Assembly: GCA_963920575.1 (NCBI GenBank)
Contig: OY986971.1
Span: 23,702,145-23,766,144 of the forward strand
DNA: 64,000 bases
Direction: 5' to 3'
Source: Narthecium ossifragum
Taxonomy: Eukaryota > Streptophyta > Magnoliopsida > Dioscoreales > Nartheciaceae
The position numbers were made by a program, and so were the translations under genes. Positions 23,001 to 34,611 of the stretch are shown here, one piece after another. Numbering within the stretch: the first letter of the stretch is position 1; every line of letters starts with the position of its first letter. Below the pieces are notes generated by a model. It did no database searches, had not been told where the DNA came from, and worked only from the letters and a program-made list of their open reading frames with translations.

Positions 23001-23790
23001 ACTTTAGTCCATTTCAATATGTAGGGGTCTTGCTGGGTTCCCCGGGTTCTTTATAACCGGTCAGCTCACAGTTACAAGTCGTAAGGACTAGTGTGCAGCC
23101 ATACACGTACCTCAAGGATCTAGAAGAAGACTTCTTCGAAATCCTCCACCGGTTCAGTGCCGCTACTATTTCATTCTTCATGTGATTGTGGACTATAGTA
23201 GGCTAATTCCAGTTGTAGAGGGAGCTGAGATCCTCTAAAATTCCAACTAGATCCGGGGGGGCGTGTAATTCGACCGCAAGAACAGGAATGTCACAAAGAT
23301 GTAGAGGATAAAGTACAAGCATAAATCTTCCACCATTCCTGGTCCCTTTTGTCCTTCAGTTGCTTTAAGATTTCCATGATCCCCTGCGTCAGGAGGTCGT
23401 CATTCTTGATCTTCCCCTGGACGCGTCTGGTGAAGTAGGGTATATCCATCATATTCTTGCGCACATTCTTCTCCCGATCGACGAGCTCCCCGCCTAGCGG
23501 AAGGGCGAGGAAGATGACAACGTTCTCGGGTCTCAATGCCCTGACGTTGCCTCTAAGGTTAAACTGCAGGTCTCCTTGGTGGTTTCGCACCATCTCGTCG
23601 AGTAGTTGGTTGTTATCCTTGACCTCTAGAAGTTCGAGGAAGTGGCCGAACGAGATCTTGCGAATGATTTCTCGATGTACGTCCGCGACATAATCCTCTG
23701 ATATTTCCTTCATCTTGGCTTTGTAGCACCGCCCAGTGAATGATGCGCTGCATGTCCCCGCCTCGCCTTCATCTGAGAGTTTTACACGAC
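20014..23790 (-). pseudogene. Ulp1-like (C48) cysteine peptidase gene of a DNA transposon, decayed and truncated
   Basis: This is a multi-exon minus-strand gene. An N-terminal exon (about 23790-23290) resembles the DUF1985/plant-mobile-domain-like region that precedes Ulp1 domains in plant transposon proteins. A linker exon near 22786-22620 and low-complexity Ala/Glu/Val-rich segments (21820-21377) follow. The peptidase exons are at 20940-20780 and 20640-20360, with HWHLLAIDL giving the catalytic His and Asp. The exon after the splice donor at 20360 should hold the nucleophile: it reads Leu-Asp-Tyr-Ser, so the expected Cys is Tyr (codon 20278-20280). A TAG follows about 20 codons later. The 3' end is lost to the Athila LTR. 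It is inactive as a peptidase if this alignment is right; the exon limits are approximate. Confidence 0.55.
20941..22612. repeat. Dispersed ACACGCGTATA-type motif in the introns of the Ulp1-like gene
   Basis: Variants of ACACGCGTATAA, ACACGTATAA and TACGTGTATA recur at 20960-21110 and 22320-22612. In the densest part, sites begin at about 22494, 22514, 22534, 22574 and 22594, close to a 20-bp step. A few more occur near 23845-23870. They fall between exons, not within them. Confidence 0.5.
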
Positions 23791-24123
23791 GACATGTTAG
23801 TAATGTGTGACAAAACAGACTATTTGGATAAAGATAAATACACGTGCAAATGGGCATAATACGCCCATAGATTTCAAATAAACGAGCAAAGGCGTAAAAA
23901 TCCCCGATAGCCAAAGCGTGCGGGAATCTAAGTCGGTGGACCAACCATCGGCAAACCCCACCCAGCGCCCGCCACGTGCCGATATCGCTCGCCTGTCCGT
24001 CTGATTTCCTCGCGGGCGACACGTGTCCCTCCGCTTTCTCTTCCACTCGATCCTCAGTTGGATCTCAGTGCTTGAGAGCTCTCTGAAGAGAGAGAGAGGG
24101 AGTGAGAGGGGTCTCCGTTTCCA

Positions 24124-27100
24124 ATGCCGGCAGCGTGGAGCTCGGCGGGGGAGAGGATTCTCGCGAATGCGATGACTTGGTGGGAGGAGATCAACGAGTC
24201 GGAGGAGTGGCAGAAGGGGATCTTCGCCGGTCTCTCCGCCTCGTTCGCCCTCGTTGCCCTAGTGGCGCTGGTAAGTTAGCGACTCACCACCATCGCAGCC
24301 AATTATCTTTGGTACTCATTAATGCGGGTCTTGTGAGTTTTATTCTAGGTCCAATTGTGTCTGTAAAAGTAATTGCATGTGAGCTTAAGCGAGATCACAC
24401 CTCCCACCCCTCTCCAAGAGTCTTTTTTTTAAAGCAGTTTTAGGGTTTCATCGTGTGCTTTTAATCCAAAAGATTGATTTATTGTGGCATTTGGTTTCTC
24501 TTTTTTGGAGACATCTCAACTTTTATGCTACGGTACAGTGCCTATTATTTGCAGAATTCTCTCTAGATGAAATGCGATACTTGAGCAACCCTAGAAGTTT
24601 AATCCAATTGACGCAAATGTAGTCATCGTGTAATGAGATTGGCTATCTGATGTAAGGCTTGAACAAAATGAAATGATGAATTTAGTGATTTTGGTACTTT
24701 ACTGCAAGTTGCTAGAAGTGAGAAATGTGCTATATATATTAGGTGGCAATGTAATGACCGATAAAGCTTCCTCCAGGTGCAACTGATCCGGATACAAAAG
24801 CGAGTACCGGAGTATGGCTGGACAACACAGAAGCTTTTCCATTTGATGAACTTTGTGGTGAATGGATGTAATACTTAAAATCTATAACATAGTATATTGG
24901 TTTTCTCGCCAACATTTGTGGTGTTTCCTTGTTCATTCTGATGGAGTATTTCTTTCGCAGTGCGAGTGGTCCTCTTTGGGTTTTATCATAGTGTGTTTCT
25001 TCTCAGACCAAAGGTGAGTTTCTCTCTGGTTAGGCTTTCTTTGGATACCACTGGCATTGAAGTTTGCATGCTTAATTTCAGTAAACTTGAATGAAAATTT
25101 TATGCTGCTCCCTGCTTTGCTATAGGCCATGCTAAAAAAGGAAAAAGCATCAGTAGCTGTTAAGTTGCTTAGTTTAGTTAAACTTTTTATTTTATCGAAA
25201 CCAAGTTTGATGACAAGCTCTTTATTTTTGTTGTCCAACTCAAATATTGGGATCCTAAAATCTGAAAACCAGTTTTTCTAAAGAATATGGGGAAGTAGTC
25301 TGTTGAGATACCTATTTTTTGGCCCCATCCAAACCATTTTAGTCAAAATTAATCAATTAGCAAACAAATCCCTTAACCCATTATCAATTTTTGTAGGCAG
25401 GTATTTAGTATAGTAAATTGTTCCAGTAAATTTAGCACATTCTAGTCCTTGTGACAGCTCGGAAAGAGGAACTGCAATCCTGCATGTGTATGGGACATGT
25501 CCAAGCTCCAGCTCGAGCACTGCTCAATCTCATATTTGTGTTTCGAGGCAGCTTGATGCCGTATGGCTACATGCAGCGTGGCTGCTGCATGTTGTGATAC
25601 AATATCGTCACAACGTGCTTGGATCTCTTGGTGCGGCCTACCAAGCAGCAACTATGTGTGCCATAGATTGTTGTGTTTCATGATATGCATGTATGAGGAG
25701 AAATAGCTTGTTGTAAGCACATGCTGGCTATCAGCACCTATCTCCTATTGTTCCAACTTGGTAATCAAGTTTTTTCTTGATGAGTTGAGCCCAAAGGCTG
25801 AAATTATTTACAGAACTAGGGGAAGGGTCTCAAACCCTTCCACAACCTGCCACACAAAACAGGCGCCGTTGATCCGGCACCATCTAGCCAAACGGTCCAC
25901 CTTGGTGTTGGCATTCCAGGGTATATGCATGATTAATACATATTCAAACTCCATGTATAGCTTCCATACAATTTTCACTAGATCTTCTACTTCCCTTGGC
26001 CACATACGCTGACCATTCAGCACCTCGATGACCTCCTTGGCATCCAACTGTATGAAGACACGCAGCTCATTCCAATGTTTTGCCTCTTGCAGTGCAACAC
26101 AAACTGCAGTCATCTCAGCTGCAAGGACTGAGCCAGCAGTAATCTCCTTGCCCTGTACCCATCTCAAGTCCCCTCCATAGCTACAGGCCACCACCCCGAC
26201 GGCCGCTTGGTGACCACCATCGACCTCCCGGGAGGCATCCACCTGTAGCACCATCGCTCCACTCTCACCTTGTTGTGCATTTCCCATCCCCACTGTGCGT
26301 CTGCTAGTTAGGAATTCCTCCGCAAGTCGCTTAGCACGTCGTGCCACCACCTCTTGTCTTTCCCCTGTTTCCTTGAAGATCCTAGCATTCCGGTCCTTCC
26401 AGGCTAACTAGATGCCATAACTTAGGCAGGCTTGAAGCTTCTTAACCCCCGGCTGGCTTGAAGATCGCGTGAGCACTGTCATCAGGTTGTCGGCGTTCCA
26501 GTCGCAGTCACCAACTCATAGCTCGAGCAACAGCCAGTCAACAACTTGGCGGACATAGGTGCAATCAAAGAGAGCATGTTGCACCGTCTCATACATCCCA
26601 CATCGAGGGCATTGCCTTTCCGCAGCAAGATGGTGGTGCCATAGCACCTCTCGAACATGGATCTTCCCCTTCATAGCTCGCCACAGGAATTGCTTTACCC
26701 TAGGGCCGGCCGGCAGTCTCCATTGGCAGGACCAATCCATCTCGTCCGTTTCCACATTGAGGTACCGGCATCTCTGCATGAGAAGTTAATAAGCCGATGA
26801 GGATGTGACCGTTCCACTGCTGTTGAACTCGACACCTGTGGCTATCCTTGGCGTGTAGAGGGCAGCTGGGTATGCTAGCGATGATGCTAGCCAATTCTGG
26901 GTGAAAGAGCTCAGCCAACCTATCCATATCCCACCCATCACCAGTTTGCAGGTCCTCCACCAACATTTGATCAAGCTTAGCGGTGACTAGGCTTGGCAAA
27001 TTGATCAGAGCTTCATCTATAACCCATCGGTCTTGAAGCACACTAACTTTACTCCCCTACCCCGGCATCCATCGTAGGCCTAGCCGCAGGTCTCTAGCAG

Positions 27101-30100
27101 CGCTGCAAATCATCCTCCAATGGTGCGAGGCAGTGCTGTAGTTGCAGAGACTTGGAGGGACACCTTCCCATTTATATTTTGCTCGAGCCCGCTTAGTCCA
27201 AACTGAGTCTTGATCAAGGAGAGTGGTTGCCCTTTTAACCTTCAAAGCTCTTTGCCAGATAGTGTAATCCTTCACACCCAATCCCCCCCACTCCTGAGGT
27301 CCGCAAACCTCTCGCCTGGCAACAGCATTCAGTCCAGACCTCCAACCCTACCAAATAAAATCCTTGCAAAGTCTTTCTAACCATTTGATAATCAAGGCTG
27401 GGAGCGTACCTGTAGTCATAGCATAGATCAGCATCCCTTGAAGCACTGATTTGAGAAGTGTAACCCTTCCGGCCTCCGACAATTTCCTTCCCTGCCATGA
27501 CTTAATTCGAGAGGTCATCACATCCATAAGAGGTGAGAAATCTGCACTGCGCAACTTTTTAGTACTAAGAGGTGCTCCCAGATACTGCCATCCCTCTGTC
27601 TTCTTTGCAACTCCCAAAATTCCACAGATAGCAATCCGTCGGTCTTTGTCCACCGTCTTCGAGAATCTAATGCTGCTTTTGCTCCTGTTCATCTCTAACC
27701 TGCTGAGCACATGGAACTTAGTGAGCTTCTGCCTCAATCACCGGGCTTCAAGACATGTAGCACGGGATACCAGTAGACAGTCATCAGCATTGAGTAGGTG
27801 AGATATCGAAAAATCAGACCCTCGGAACGTGATGCCTTCCACCCTGTAGCCCGGACTGTCTAGGATACTTGTAAGCACCTCCTGAACGAGAAGGAAGAGG
27901 TATGGTGATAATGGATCTCTCTGTCGGAGTCCACGTTTAGGTTGAACTCTCCCATGTACCTTACCATTAACAATGAATGAATACATAGCTCCTTGGACAC
28001 AGGCCATCACCCATCGTATCCAGGTCGGTGGAAATTCCATTCGAAGCATAATTTCCTCCAAAAACTCCCATCTGACTCTATCATAGGCCAACATGAGGTC
28101 AACTTTCAGGACCATAAGACTGCGTGTTTTTGGAGCAATGGCTACTGAGTGAATTACCTTCTGGGCAGCATCTATACTATCAAAAATGCACCTCCCCTCC
28201 AGGAAGGCTGATTGTTGGTAGCTAACCAGTTCGCCTAAGGGACCCTTGCGTCGGCGTGCAAGGATCGTGGTGATCACCTTGTAGCCCCCATTGCACAAAC
28301 TAATAGACCTGAAGTCCTTCACCCGTCGTGGGAGATTGCATTTCGGGATGAGGGAGATGAATGTTTCTTGCCACGCCGGTGGGAGTCTCGCATGTAAGAA
28401 GAACTTCACTAATTTAACAAAATCAGTGCCCATGACCTCCCAAAACCAGATGTAGAACTCCGCTGGCATTCCGTCGGGGCTGGGGCACTTGTTCCGGCCA
28501 AGTTAGAGTGATACTTTCTATTGAGTTCTATCGTGGAAAAGGATGGGGCCAAGTTACATAATCAAGCTACAAGCAGATTGAGATGATGAGTTTTACATCC
28601 CTTGGATGAATAATCAATTGGAGCTATATTCATTACCATTTTCTTCCTTATCATAATGAAAGTTTTTAGCTCATTAACAGCTTTACTTTTTTTGAGGAGA
28701 TGTAGACTTCTGATTCCTAATTTAGCCATTTATCATCCTATTCTTGATGGCTGGAGTAATGTATTCTAGTTTTGCCATGGTAAGTGTGCTAAGTTGCAAA
28801 AATGTTTCATCCAGGTTCTCGTTATGGTTTTACTAGATCTTCCTGGTCTGTTGTTTTTCTCAACGTACACTTTGCTGGTGCTCTTCTGGGCAGAGATATA
28901 TCATCAGGTACTTCAATTTTGTACACATCTTTTTTCCTACTGTGCGAACACTGATGCTTATTGGTTCACGTTTGCAATCAGGCCAGAAACCTTCCAATCA
29001 ATAAGCTTAGACCTGCGTATTATATCATCAATGGGGCAGTATACGTCATTCAGGTAACAGAAGATGATGGAAATTGTAGACACTCGTATGTCATATAAAA
29101 ATTCATGCCTTTTTCTGCTGCAGATATGCATTTGGGCGTATGTAGGAATTAGCCGAAAACCTGTTGTTGTGGAAATTGCGAAACTCTTCTTCGCAGGTAT
29201 TCCATATGACATCAGAACTAGTTGGATTTTCACTTCTTTGCATATAGCAATTTCTCCTTATATTGAATCAGTGGATAATGGGTTTCTGAAGGATGTTTTT
29301 TTGTTAAATTTTCATCTGAAGAAAAGCTCGATTGCTTGTGCTGAAATGGTGTATTTTAAGTTTTTGTATTGCTTATCAGACTTGCATCTTTGCAGTTGTC
29401 TCATTTTTTGCTGCTCTGGGTTTCTTGATATATGGAGGAAGGTTAGCTCTGAATTTACAAGGCTCTTGAATTAATGCTACACTATGCATTAATGAGTCCT
29501 AAGTTTGCTCACATTCTTTTTATAAAAGTGCATTCCCTTGTGAAGGTTGTTTGTTATGCTAAGGCGCTTCCCAATTGAATCCAAAAGCCGTCAGAAAAAG
29601 CTCAATGAGGTACGCATTGAGAACTTCCGTCTTCTATTTAATGTCTTTCTTCTTTCTGTACTCTTTGGTTGTTTATAAGGATTGCTTATAAGGATTAGAA
29701 AGTGTGTAAATAATGGAAGTCTGCTCATATCATTAGGGAAGCTGAGATTCATTGGACAAAGTTCAATGAACAAGAATACAATAATAAATGTTGGCTGTAT
29801 GTTCTTACTTCTCTCGCCTTAATAAGTATAACAAACTACTAAAAATAGATGATGAGTGGTATCCACTCTTTTGAAGATGAAACAAAGTCTAACGCAATTC
29901 CACCATATCATGTTCGAAGCAACAGACTTGCTAAGACCTAGTGGCTAACAGTAAACTAGGTAATTCTAATGTTTCTTTACCCTACTTGGTACATATATCT
30001 GCCATGGCAATTTAAAAACAATCTCATTATGTAGGCTTAGAGATAAGGACCAAATGGATTCCCTGTGAAGAATCAATTGTAGTTCAATTCTCGACTTCCT

Positions 30101-31132
30101 TGGCCTGAAGAGCCGTTTTCCCCACCTGCACTAGGACATTAACTTTTCGATTTTATGCAAGTAAACTTTTCCAATCTTAATATCTGGGCATTTATTTTCT
30201 TTCTTAATGTTCTCTCTGTTGATATGGTCATGCATGCCACAAGGTAAAGAAGCCAACATTTATTCTGATATATCATATTATCCATTGTTGGTCTGGGCAT
30301 GTAAAGAAGCTGAACTTATATGAACCTTTTATTTTTCCACCTTATGTTTTTTCATTTATGCAAAGTCGCCCATCACCCTCTCAACCACTATTGCTATCTG
30401 TCACTGTTCATGCGACTTCAAATCGTGGAGACTTCGTTTGTGCATGAAAAGAAAGTGGAGAATACCTTTGTGCCTGCGAGGGCTTATGAATTATGATAAA
30501 TGCATGGGAGCCAAATAGCAAAGTTTATTGAGATGATCTATAAGAAAGCTAAATACATCAGTAAACTAGGGTTTAACTGGTAACCTGAGTTGGCAAATTA
30601 TTCCCCATGAATGCATGGCATATCTTATTTTTCCATGCAATTACATATATACTTGCAACTTTTGCAGGTTGGTTTTGTGACTGCAATCTGCTGCACATGT
30701 TTCTTCATACGGTGCTTTGTGGTATGACTTCCTAGCCAAACTTTGTTTCCTTCACATATTCTGCCAATAGAGCTGAAGTACTCATCTTAATTTCCATAAA
30801 AATGATAGGCCTGGATTTGGTTATTTTTCATAAGCTTAATGATTTTTTGGAATGATTAGGTTGCGCTCTCCGCCTTGGACACTGATGCTGATCTTGATGT
30901 TCTTGACCATCCTATTTTGAACCTCATTTACTACATGGTGAGAGCTTCTACAAATCTAACGGTGTCGACATCTTAAGCTATAGTCTTGCAATTTGCGCCT
31001 TGAATTCTATAATGGATTTGTTGTTTACCTCTTCTCCAGTTGGTTGAGATTCTTCCATCAGCACTCGTACTTTCCATCCTACGGAAGCTGCCACCCAAGC
31101 GAATCTCTGAACAGTATCACCCAATTAACTGA
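24124..31132 (+). CDS. TOM1-like: TOM1/TOM3/THH1-family multipass membrane protein, 11 exons
   Basis: Spliced from exons 24124-24270, 24777-24867, 24961-25013, 28815-28907, 28982-29053, 29124-29196, 29396-29441, 29546-29609, 30668-30721, 30860-30937 and 31040-31132. All junctions are GT-AG and in phase, giving 287 aa, the usual family length. Recognisable blocks are [16 protein letters not shown] at the N-terminus, [50 protein letters not shown] and the C-terminal RKLPPKR. The protein has about seven hydrophobic segments. Family members are tonoplast membrane proteins that tobamoviruses use as host factors for RNA replication; their normal role is less clear. The ATG is the first in the leader after a GA-rich stretch. 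A LINE fills most of intron 3, but no coding damage is seen. Confidence 0.9.
25772..28498 (-). mobile_element. 5'-truncated L1-type LINE in intron 3 of the TOM1-like gene
   Basis: Minus-strand coding remnants appear in order: reverse transcriptase (28469-27738) with [19 protein letters not shown] and the catalytic ADD box; C-terminal RT/thumb region (27737-27060); zf-RVT region with CPRC...HALFDC (26779-26516); and an RNase H domain (26270-25850) with VDAS, AAEMTAV and LDAKEV. The 3' end shows a short A tail (T run at 25770-25775 on plus). CAAGTT at 25766-25771 and 28499-28504 may be a short target duplication. Everything upstream of mid-RT is missing. Stops at about 27738 and 27348 and a frame change near 27050 make it inactive. 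Confidence 0.85.
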
Positions 31133-32244
31133 AGGTTGCTATGAGTAGAGAATTGCTATCATAGGACTAGAGCTGGAGCAGCAGGTTGGGGTCTTCCTTG
31201 GTCAGCCGAGATTCTATCAAATTTTTTTTTGGAGCAGTAAGTACAAACCCCGAGTTCTTTTGGTTCCTATGTCAACTGCAGATGATCCATGCATCAAGGT
31301 GCGCAGAATTCATTGCGCGTTTTAATGGGGACAAACTGACTTTGCTCAAAGCCTTTGTTTAATCTTCAAACTGGCGAGCAAACTTATAATGGCAAACAGA
31401 GAGAGAGGTCTTGCGCTAATCTCTTAGTGAAATCTGAGTTTAGAGAAGAATAAAAACTTAAGATTTTTTTTCACTTAGCTTTCATTTCGTGACATCTCTG
31501 ATTGTACTTGCTTTTCAAAAGTTTGAAGATTTTCCATAACTATCCAAGAGGATACATATCTGACTAAAAATGCAGGCCTTTCCTTTGCTGAAAGAGGCAG
31601 ATATGGCCCTATGCGTTGTAAAGAGTAACAAGAAGAAATCTCTTTATGAAAAATTAGATGTTGCAAGTTATTCCTGGTAGTTCCTACAAAGGATCGAATT
31701 ATTGCTGCATGCAATACTCGAATTATTGATGGATATGTTACGTAGTTGGTTCTCGTCCTTCAGGGAGTATGTGTGTAACAAGAACATTGACAAAAGAATC
31801 ATGCCAAGATTAGTATGTCATGGCTATTGAGAAAATCAGATGGGTCTATGTTTCAATCCTTTTGACATGCTCTTGCGAAAAGAGTACATATTCAGGTTCT
31901 ACAAATTAAACTTTCGAGGTTCCTTTACAACAGTAAGATATTGGAAAGCCAGCCAAAAAATAAGAAGAAGAAGCAAACAATGATTCCGCTGAATGGATTT
32001 TGGCATTCTTGATTGTACTTTGATGCCACCAAAATACACAGATAGGCTACAAGCGCTGTCTAGAGCACCCCGCAGGAGGATCTTAAGGCAAAAGAACTGC
32101 GAGCAAGCGGACGTACTCAATTGGTTACATGCAGCCACCATTTGTAGAGGCCAAAGCAATAAATAGTTCCAAGTACGGCAACCCTTAAGGGATGAAATTT
32201 GAACCTGCAGATTGACAGGGAAATAAGAAAGGATAAAAAAAAGG
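31133..32244. other. 3' flank of the TOM1-like gene, no other gene seen
   Basis: This presumably contains the 3' untranslated region and intergenic DNA. I see no convincing coding frame, repeat structure or RNA gene here; the short open frames have no recognisable sequence. Confidence 0.5.
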
Positions 32245-33399
32245 GGTTAAATTTCATCTTTGTACCCGTAAAATATGTGAGTTACCACTTGAGTACTTGA
32301 GCTTTTCTATTTATAAAATTGATACCTCAAGTACCTTAACTTATCAATATAATACCTGCCGTTAGTTGTCGTTCTCTTCAGTTAACGGTATTCTGCTCAC
32401 GTGAACGGTTTTGCTGGGTTCCCGCTTCACGAACGCGGTTTTGCTGGTTACCGCATCATGAACGGGGCGAATGCGAACAGGTGAAAGGTGGCGGAGTCCG
32501 GAATAGAAATGTCGTCGGAGGCGAAGGTGTTGGTAGTGGACCAGAGAGACGAGAGCGAGGCACCGAGAGAGAATACGTGGTCGGCGACGTCGGAGAGGAG
32601 ACGCGGACAGGCCTGCTCCAGCTCCCGGAGGCACTCGCAGGCAGCAATGCGAGAAGTGCGATCTAGGGAGTGGTTTGGGCGGTTGGCGACGAAAAGAGGG
32701 AGCTCAGTGAGTGATGAGATTAAGAGACTAAGGTAGCATGTTCAGAATGGAGAGGAAGAGAGAAAGGGAAGACGAGATGAGGATGGAGGTGGTGGAGAGC
32801 ATGGCTTGGTCTTTGGGATTGGGGAGAGGGGTCAGAGACGATGGAACGAGTGGAGTCGATGAGAGAGGAGAGGGAAGAGGCGGACGGGATGAGCATGGGA
32901 GAGACATCCTCGAGGAGGAGGAGGAGGAGGTGGATCTTTAGGTTTATAGCGAGACCGAGACAGTGGAGAGCGGCGACGGCGAGGACGGGGAGGTCGAGCC
33001 ACCGCGCGCGACAGACGGGGGAGCCGGACTGGAAGTCGTCGAGGAGGGAGTCCCAGTCTTGAGCAGAGAGTTGTTGGGGCGACGGAGCCGGCATGGAGGG
33101 CTGCTTGACAGAGGCGGGTCTCTCCATGGATGGGTTAGTTATTAACTCTTGGTTTGCTCGGATTTGAGCGTTGGAAGGGAGCGTGAGAGGTGGATCTTTA
33201 GGTTAACTAACACCGGTGACTTCCGATCAAATTGTTAACTAACACTGGTCAGTTTTCTGTTAAGATTTTGACGCCGTTCGAGTTTCCGATCAAATTGTTA
33301 CGGTATTGATACTTGAGATACTAATTTTGTAAATAAGAAAGCTCATGTACTCAAATGGTAAGTCACACATTTTATCGGTATCAAATATGAAGTTTAGCC
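32245..33399. mobile_element. Pack-MULE-like element with about 93-bp terminal inverted repeats
   Basis: The left end (32245 onward, GGTTAAATTTCAT...) matches the reverse complement of the right end (33399 backward, GGCTAAACTTCAT...) over about 93 bp, with roughly 80-85% identity by eye. The outer flanks are A-rich and look like an imperfect 9-10 bp duplication (TAAAAAAAAG against TTAAAAAAG). The interior is GC-rich and holds a captured gene fragment with no transposase. These traits fit a non-autonomous Mutator-like element that picked up host exon sequence. Confidence 0.7.
32456..33127 (-). pseudogene. Captured gene fragment resembling the AP-5 complex beta subunit N-terminus
   Basis: Read on the minus strand from 33127, the frame gives a short Pro-rich start, then DWDSLLDDFQSG, an RW-containing helix and a Leu-rich segment, ending at a stop at 32720. 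After a frame change near 32730 it continues as IAACECLRELEQACPRLLSDVA. I recognise this order from plant AP-5 beta-like proteins, which belong to an endosomal adaptor complex, but I could not align it here. The fragment is broken by the frame change, sits wholly inside the inverted-repeat element, and has no sign of the remaining exons. The family call is tentative. Confidence 0.45.
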
Positions 33400-34359
33400 T
33401 TAAAAAAGAGAGAGAGAGAGAGGTAAATAACAATATCTCAGATCATATGCCTAGTCATTGCAGCTCAAAAGGAATAGCTAAAAGGATATATGCCTTCCAT
33501 CTTTGTTTTTCCTCCTCAAAGACGGCACATAGGGACAGGGAATAGTGGGTACACCCTAGACTAGACATAAATGCTAATGGTTACAACTGACCATGATTTT
33601 CAGCGAGGAAATTTTCATGTGTTAAACCATAAATTTTCATAAAAGCACGTTTAAGGTATGACAATGGAATCATGTGTTAAACCAGAAATTTTCATGGAAA
33701 GAAGTAGGACAAAATCTAACCCAGCAATACCAAAACAACTTTTTTTTTCCTGATAAACAAGTCACCATAGTGGTCTTGATTAAGTTAGTTTGGTGTTAAT
33801 TAAGATATCACTTATTGGTATCTCTACAGTATGTGTTTGAATCCTAGTTTTTGAGATCCTAGTAGGATAGAATCCTTGTTTAATATGAGGTTCCTAGTTA
33901 GGCAGATACAATGCATAGAGCCTCTTCCCAGAGAGAGAGAGAGAGAGAGTGTGTGTGTGTGTGTGTGAGGTTCATTGTATTCTTTCCTTGATTCCAAATC
34001 TCCAATAATTTGAAACACTGTTCCGTTGCCCCAAGTCATACGCAATCTTGGCGTAATCTAGTGCCCTTTGTTTCTTATTTGTGCCTCTACTCATTTTTTT
34101 CTTCTGATTGTGATATGATTCCTAACACTATATCCTACATGTTTTAGTAAATTCCTTCTCGGAGTTATAAAACACTTCAATACAAAGTTTTAAAAATAAA
34201 ACATCTAAGATAGCAGAAAACAGAACAAATCTGATATATGGAAAAACCAGTACTTTCAAAATTTCGGCACACACAGAAATGTATATATCAACAAAATGAC
34301 ATTCCATCATCAACAAGAAGCCAAGAATCTAGAATAAAAAAAAAAAACAGATTTTTAAG
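33400..34359. other. Intergenic, with GA/GT microsatellite
   Basis: A (GA)n run at 33930-33949 passes directly into (GT)n at 33950-33967, and a shorter GA run lies at 33409-33422. I see no gene in this stretch. Confidence 0.7.
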
Positions 34360-34611
34360 TTAGGGATCGGACCTCATCGCAGCCGGAACCCCGCCGGCGG
34401 CGGATCTGCGGCGGCCAGGCATGGGAGTGAACCACTGGGAGAAGTCCCGATCAAAGAACTCCCAATCGGGAAGAATTATCCCGGCGATCCCCACCACCCC
34501 GAACCCGTACGTCGCCGCGGCCTTCTTGAGCGACATTGTCGCGATCCCCACAGCCGCCACCACCACCGCCAGCGCCACCAGGCTCGCCTGCAGCGCCCTT
34601 TCCCTGCTCAT
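34360..34611 (-). CDS. DTM1-like: DTM1-like signal peptidase complex small subunit family protein
   Basis: This is a single-exon gene of 83 aa starting at the ATG at 34611; the frame is open a little further upstream but without an ATG. The protein has an N-terminal amphipathic start (MSRERALQ) and two hydrophobic segments (about residues 8-27 and 33-47). It then has the conserved LPDWEFFDRDFSQW motif and a short basic tail. This arrangement matches plant proteins annotated as signal peptidase complex-like DTM1, small ER membrane proteins. In rice, DTM1 is needed for tapetum and meiocyte development. The upstream region has a GA-rich leader and telomere-like AACCCTAACCCTAA. Confidence 0.7.
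   Translation of the reverse strand: MSRERALQASLVALAVVVAAVGIATMSLKKAAATYGFGVVGIAGIILPDWEFFDRDFSQWFTPMPGRRRSAAGGVPAAMRSDP

Noticed and set aside
23790..24046. N-terminal extension of the Ulp1-like gene reaching 24046
   Set aside because: The open frame runs through what looks like the promoter of the TOM1-like gene, and an acceptor-like CAG near 23780 marks the exon start instead.
24861..24966. Apparent non-canonical GA splice donor at exon 2 of the TOM1-like gene
   Set aside because: Moving the donor to GT at 24868 and using the CAG acceptor at 24960 restores a canonical, in-phase junction (NG-LRVV).
32488..33145. Several plus-strand open frames in the GC-rich captured fragment
   Set aside because: They are shadows of the minus-strand captured exon, Arg/Glu-rich from its codon bias, with no recognisable motif.
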